The notes under the pieces are model-generated. The model was not told where the DNA came from. It ran no database searches and worked only from the letters and a program-made list of their open reading frames with translations. 64,000 bases of DNA, taken from Siphlonurus alternatus. Its lineage: Eukaryota > Arthropoda > Insecta > Ephemeroptera > Siphlonuridae. The stretch is from NCBI GenBank assembly GCA_949825025.1, contig OX463788.1, positions 36,338,390 to 36,402,389 of the forward strand, given 5' to 3'. Below are positions 59,751-64,000 of the stretch, in pieces (position 1 is the stretch's first letter; each line of letters starts with the position of its first letter). Made by a program: the position numbers and the translations under genes.

Positions 59751-59914
59751 ATATATATTTATGTTGAAATTTTGCTAACTGTAAGATTAAGGTTACTTTG
59801 TTGATTTAAATAATTTTTAATTACGATTATTGCTTCATCCCCTAAATTAAGATTAAAATTCAGCAGAATGTTGTGTGTACATTTTATGTATAAATATAAA
59901 TGTAGTTCCCTAGC

Positions 59915-60274
59915 TTGGTGTTACATAGACACGCAGATGATAAGGAGGGTAAAAGGGTTATCATGATGGGGTGGGTAGTGGTACTTTCATATATAAAACG
60001 TGTGAAGTTTGTGTACATTAGGCAGAGCACGTGCTGCTACTGCCGCCTCCTGTGTCGACTTGTGCGGTCGGAGAGGGAAGGGCTGGAGCCGCTCTTGGTC
60101 GCCCTTCCTAGCATCAAGTGTAATTTCTGCGTGGCCAAGGACGAACGGTCAGATGGGAAGGGGGAGGACTGCAGAGTGGAGGCTATGGTTTGGAGCAAGA
60201 GAGAGGGTAGGAGAGAAAGAGAGTTAAGAGGGATAGAGACAGAGGTCAGTCTTGCGGTGCTCCAGGGGGTGTAT

Positions 60275-60356
<82 letters not shown>

Positions 60357-60440
60357 CTGTGGTCCAGCGGTGCTCAGAAAGACTGATTAGCCTCGTTTCA
60401 AGCGAAACACAGATGCCTTGCTGTGGAAGAAAAGTCAGCT
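59915..60440. other. GC-richer region with (GA)n
   Basis: A GC-richer patch can be read as a 175-residue frame (59915-60442, +), but about a quarter is the Arg-Glu translation of the (GA)n tract at 60276-60352 and no domain is visible. I treat it as noncoding, possibly a promoter or untranslated exon. Confidence 0.4.
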
Positions 60441-60696
60441 AAAGGTACAAGCCTGGACATGTTGAGTGTTAAAAATCTCAGACTTTGAATTACAATATTT
60501 TAAATTCAAACTGAGAAATAATGAATTTCATTACTTTAAAAGAGTTATTTGTGCGTTTGAGCTTATGTGATTTATTTTACAAATATACGCTCATGTTTTT
60601 ATCTTACCAATAATTAATAATCAAACATTGATGAAATTTGATGACCCAAGAAGACACTAATACTTATTTAGTTATTTTATTCCATGCATAAAAAAG

Positions 60697-60935
60697 GCGG
60701 ATTCAGATGCGGATTCAGGAACGACGATGCGACGCGATTTCGTCACACAGCAAGCTGTGAAATCCTATGCGGCGAGCGAATTCATGACCATGCAGGTTGC
60801 GGCAGCGAAATCGCGTCAATTGCAATGCTCTTTTTTTAAATCGCCAAATATGGCTGCCAATATAGATGTCACAGCAAGTGCGCATTATTCGCGTCGCGTC
60901 GCATGATAAAAATCACCAGGGTGAATCCATCTAAA
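60697..60935. mobile_element. Possible MITE with GGATTCA...GATGCGACGCGA ends
   Basis: Left GGATTCAGGAACGACGATGCGACGCGA pairs in part with right GCGTCGCGTCGCATGATA...GTGAATCC. The interior is CpG-rich (GCGGCGAGCGAATTC). A decayed terminal inverted repeat is likely. Confidence 0.45.
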
Positions 60936-60999
60936 TTTTAAGTTCAATTATGTAAAGTAATACATATATAAGATATTTATAATTATATAGACTGGTATT

Positions 61000-61161
61000 C
61001 AGGCGCGGATCCGGAAAAAAAAATTTAGAGGGGAGGGACTTCCTCCATAAGGCCAATATTAAAAAAAAATGGAGTGGGGAAATGACTATATTGCTCTAGT
61101 TAAATTTAACATTTCGGGGAGAGGACTGCACCCCCCCCCCCTTCTCCCGGATTTGCGCTTG
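61000..61161. mobile_element. hAT-like MITE (GGATCC ends), older copy
   Basis: Starts CAGGCGCGGATCCGG and ends GGATTTGCGCTTG. Flanks CTGGTATT and ATGGCATT are an 8-bp duplication with two mismatches. The interior (AAGGCCAATATTA...GGAGTGGGGAAATG) matches 28333-28495. Confidence 0.75.
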
Positions 61162-61264
61162 ATGGCATTAACAAATTGTGAGTTTAGTATAAAATTAGTG
61201 AAAAGTAAATGGTGTCAGAACTCAGATCTCATAAGTTTTAATATTTTAACTTGTATGATTTTTC

Positions 61265-61266
<2 letters not shown>

Positions 61267-61302
<36 letters not shown>
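61267..61302. repeat. Poly-T tract
   Basis: About 36 T residues; no SINE body on the expected side. Confidence 0.9.
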
Positions 61303-61307
<5 letters not shown>

Positions 61308-61769
61308 TTAATATTGTGTATGAACTTCTAATCTACACAGATAATTATAAGTTTCCATTTCGAACTTTCGTCCCATTTATTTTTTTAGATGCTATATATC
61401 TATACGTAACTTGTCTGTTTCTACTCAATAAAATATATATTATTATTATTTTATTATTATTATAATATATAATTTATTATATAATATTATATATATAGTA
61501 AGTTAATTTACCCAATTTTTGTTGTTTGGGCTGCAAGCAATCAGCAACAAGACAGTGCTGGTGGGAGAATTAGCAGACGTATCGCAATTCTCTCAGAAGT
61601 GAAGGCTATTAAATTTGATATTCAAGCTATACACTTTTTTTTCACTCAAACATCACTCAATCGGAAATGTTACTTTTGTCGATTGCAATCTACAATTGAA
61701 ACACATGTTTTATTGTATCGTTTACTGTCTGGAAATGTCACGTTTATAAAAGGATTTTTATATCCTTAA

Positions 61770-62232
61770 AGGTGAACTGAAGGGATTGCTTTTTTTTCCC
61801 TTTAGGGAACCTTATATTACCTATCCCATCCATCTGCACTAATTTTTTCATGGCTGATACTTATTGTGCTGCTGTAGGACAATTAGTGAAAAAGTGAAGT
61901 TGTGACGTATCAGCGACGGTTGGTTTTCTTAAAACTCGCCGCCGTGAAAAAACACACGAGCGACCGCGAACGACCACGGAAACTGCCGAGGGAGCGGCGA
62001 TCGGCTCGCGATCGCCACTCTCTCGGCAGTTTCCGCGGTCGCTCGTGTGTGTTTTCACGGCGGCGAGTTTTAAGTCAACCAACCGTCGCTAATACGTCAC
62101 AACTTCACTTTTTCACTAATTGTCCTACAGCAGCACAATAAGTATCTGCCATGAAAAAATTAGTGCAGATGGATGGGATAGGTAATATAAGGTTCCCTAA
62201 TGGAAAAAAAAAGCAATCCCTTCAGTTTACCT
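61770..62232. mobile_element. TTAA-flanked palindromic MITE (463 bp) with GC-rich centre
   Basis: TTAA at 61766-61769 and 62233-62236. Ends AGGTGAACTGAAGGGATTGC and GCAATCCCTTCAGTTTACCT. Arms pair throughout (ACCTATCCCATCCATCTGCA, GTGCTGCTGTAGGACAATTA, ACTCGCCGCCGTGAAAA), with a GC-rich centre near 62000 (CGATCGGCTCGCGATCG). Mirrored 73-79 residue frames are artefacts. Confidence 0.9.
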
Positions 62233-62236
62233 TTAA

Positions 62237-63177
62237 AGGCGGTGGAAAAAATCTTATATTTTTAAAATGAATTGGTTTGTCTTTTTAGTATTTAAACAAA
62301 TTAATATAGAACATTTACTCCAGACAGTTTTAATGTTAATTTCTTCAGATTTTTTTCTAACACATAAAGCATTATTTTATTTTTTAAATTATATAATATA
62401 TACATTACATATTAAGTAAAGTTCATTGATTTACATGCACTCGCTTAAAAAGTAAATAATATCCATGACGTGTTAAACTTATCATTCATTAGTCATTAGT
62501 TTTTTACTAATACTTCTTGCGCTCAGAAAAATATGAAAAATTAAATGACAACATAAATTTTTATGCCCCAGTCATTAATGTAGTAAAAATAACATGCAGA
62601 ATTGCAGATTATCCATCATATACAACCCAAACGTTGATGGTTATTAAATTATTATAAAAAAGTATTACTATTTTCAGGCAAAGCTGCGGTAGCAATAAAA
62701 AGTTCCTAACAGCTTTATGTAGTAAATTCAACATTAAATTAATGATTGTAATTCGTATTAATATTATATGGTTATTACGATATTACATTTTATGATTTAT
62801 AGGCTAGCTTTGCTTTTATAAGGAAAAGTAAGAATAATGTTATATAAAAATACAACCATATATTACATAGAGCTCTGTTACCAAAAACCCGAATGTTTGC
62901 TTCTTTTGTACGGATAGCACCACAATTCACATTGAAACAAAAAAATAACTCTCACAGCAAAATGCACGCATAAAATATAAATTTTAATAATTATTATATA
63001 CGTAGAGCAACTGGAACAATTTTGAACAAATTTTCTTTTATATTATTGTATTTATTTTATGTATACGTGAATGGTAAGATCTTTTTCTAAGCAATACAGT
63101 ACTGCTATTATGATGAGTATCTAGTTCAAATAGTTCAAAAGAATAATGTAGTACACGCAAAGCTAGTACTGTATGTA
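62237..63177. other. AT-rich intergenic stretch
   Basis: No gene or clear repeat. Confidence 0.5.
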
Positions 63178-63900
63178 GGTACTTACTTTCCTCGATGATG
63201 GTAAGAGCACTCGATTCATTGGCATAAGCTAAGTACTTCCCCTACCATCGAGAGGAAGTGTTTGTTTACGTTTTTTGTACTAGAAACTTTTGATACGAGC
63301 AGGAAGTCTTATATATGGTATTTTTACCTTTAAAGCGACATTCCAGAAAAAATCTATAATTTTTTTATTGATAGTACAAATTATCGGTGAAAAAATCGCA
63401 AACTCAAAAAACAGAATATTATATATATATATTTTTTTTTTTTATTCTGACCGTATGACGTCATGAGGGCCAACTGGCTAGAGTTTCCTCTTCTACCCTC
63501 CCCTCCGACCCCTCTTTTGCTACCCTCTCTACCAGCTCGTCTGCTGAGGATGAACTAGGGGGTGAGGAGTGGTGGTCACGGTTAATTGTGACGAAAAATA
63601 AACAAGCAAGCCAACATTCTTTTGTATGATATAGCATAGCCCTCTGGTGGAAGGCCAAGACCTGACCGCGCCCACTTTTCAATAGCCGTCCTACTGAGCA
63701 GCAGGTTTGCGTGTTATCAAATGGGAGAGGACTTCACTTTGGTCGCGGTTTACGACAATTGCGCTGTGTGCTAGAGTTTTGAAAATGAAACTAGTTTAAC
63801 TCTAATATAGTCTAATCTTGCGTAACAACCTTCTTTTTCACGCAAAACCAATATTAATACACTCCAATTAATGTTTTATGAACCCGACTTCTGTTACATC

Positions 63901-63985
63901 TGCGCATGCGCGAAGCCGCGAAGGAAAAAGTCAGTTTACTGGCGATGACGTCATATAAACATTGAAAGCCTTTCTTCATAGCGAG
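63901..63985 (+). promoter_or_regulatory. Candidate promoter at the right edge
   Basis: TGCGCATGCGC at 63901-63911 matches the palindromic NRF-1/Erect wing site. TGACGTCA (CRE) at 63946-63953 is followed directly by TATAAA at 63954-63959. The order and spacing fit a core promoter firing rightwards, out of the window. TGACGTCA also occurs in several MITEs here, so the CRE alone is weak evidence. Confidence 0.35.
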
Positions 63986-64000
63986 TGACTTTCACTGTAC

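Noticed and set aside
59915..60442. 175-residue plus-strand frame
   Set aside because: It contains a long Arg-Glu translation of a (GA)n tract and no recognisable domain; composition fits a GC-rich noncoding patch.
61861..62141. Mirrored 73-79 residue Arg/Ser-rich frames
   Set aside because: Arms of the TTAA palindrome at 61770-62232.

Overview
This is an AT-rich eukaryotic window with only two convincing protein-coding loci in 64 kb. The rest is intergenic or intronic DNA full of microsatellites, short palindromic (foldback) DNA transposons and 5S-rRNA-derived SINEs. An intact P-type THAP transposase, poly-A SINEs with a 5S rRNA head, very long (TA)n and (GA)n runs and compact unspliced coding exons suggest an arthropod, most likely an insect. 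I cannot fix the order from the sequence alone.

Genes. (1) 23813-26692 (+): a 959-residue THAP-domain / P-element-type transposase in one open exon, with plausible catalytic residues and a strong splice acceptor just upstream. (2) 38059-40212 (+): an LRR-Ig-FN3 single-pass membrane protein of the neuronal LRR (LRRN) type, also in one exon. Its frame runs on through a TGA into a further 108 open codons (40213-40539), so it is a candidate for stop-codon readthrough of the cytoplasmic tail. A minimal AUG-stop uORF sits 15 bases upstream of the first ATG.

Layout. 1-15.5 kb: intergenic, with GC-richer patches, (TA)n tracts, two close copies of a 320-330 bp palindromic MITE (10054-10889) and other small foldbacks. 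15.54-18.45 kb: a roughly 2.9 kb nonautonomous element with 31-32 bp inverted ends, an 8-bp target duplication and eight internal CTGGCAAAA-type repeats. Inside it lie a 40-bp minisatellite, a plus-strand SINE and an older minus-strand SINE, the latter split by a 644-bp TTAA-flanked palindrome. 18.5-23.8 kb: AT-rich, one foldback. 23.8-26.7 kb: transposase. 27-38 kb: a minus-strand SINE, a hAT-like MITE with a perfect 8-bp duplication, a TTAA palindrome, TA-flanked and other MITEs. 38.0-40.9 kb: the LRR gene. 41-64 kb: a nested block at 46.1-48.1 kb (TTAA foldback containing its own relative, another MITE, and a SINE carrying an 87-bp inverted copy of nearby sequence), a perfect 365-bp palindrome at 54201-54565, further MITEs, and a possible promoter at the right edge.

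Common theme. At least six separate insertions, all near-complete palindromes, are flanked by TTAA but differ in terminal sequence. The transposase and the mobile elements form the mobilome theme; the LRR gene looks like an ordinary cell-surface gene in that landscape. No CRISPR array, operon or viral gene was seen, and no confident functional tRNA or rRNA gene.
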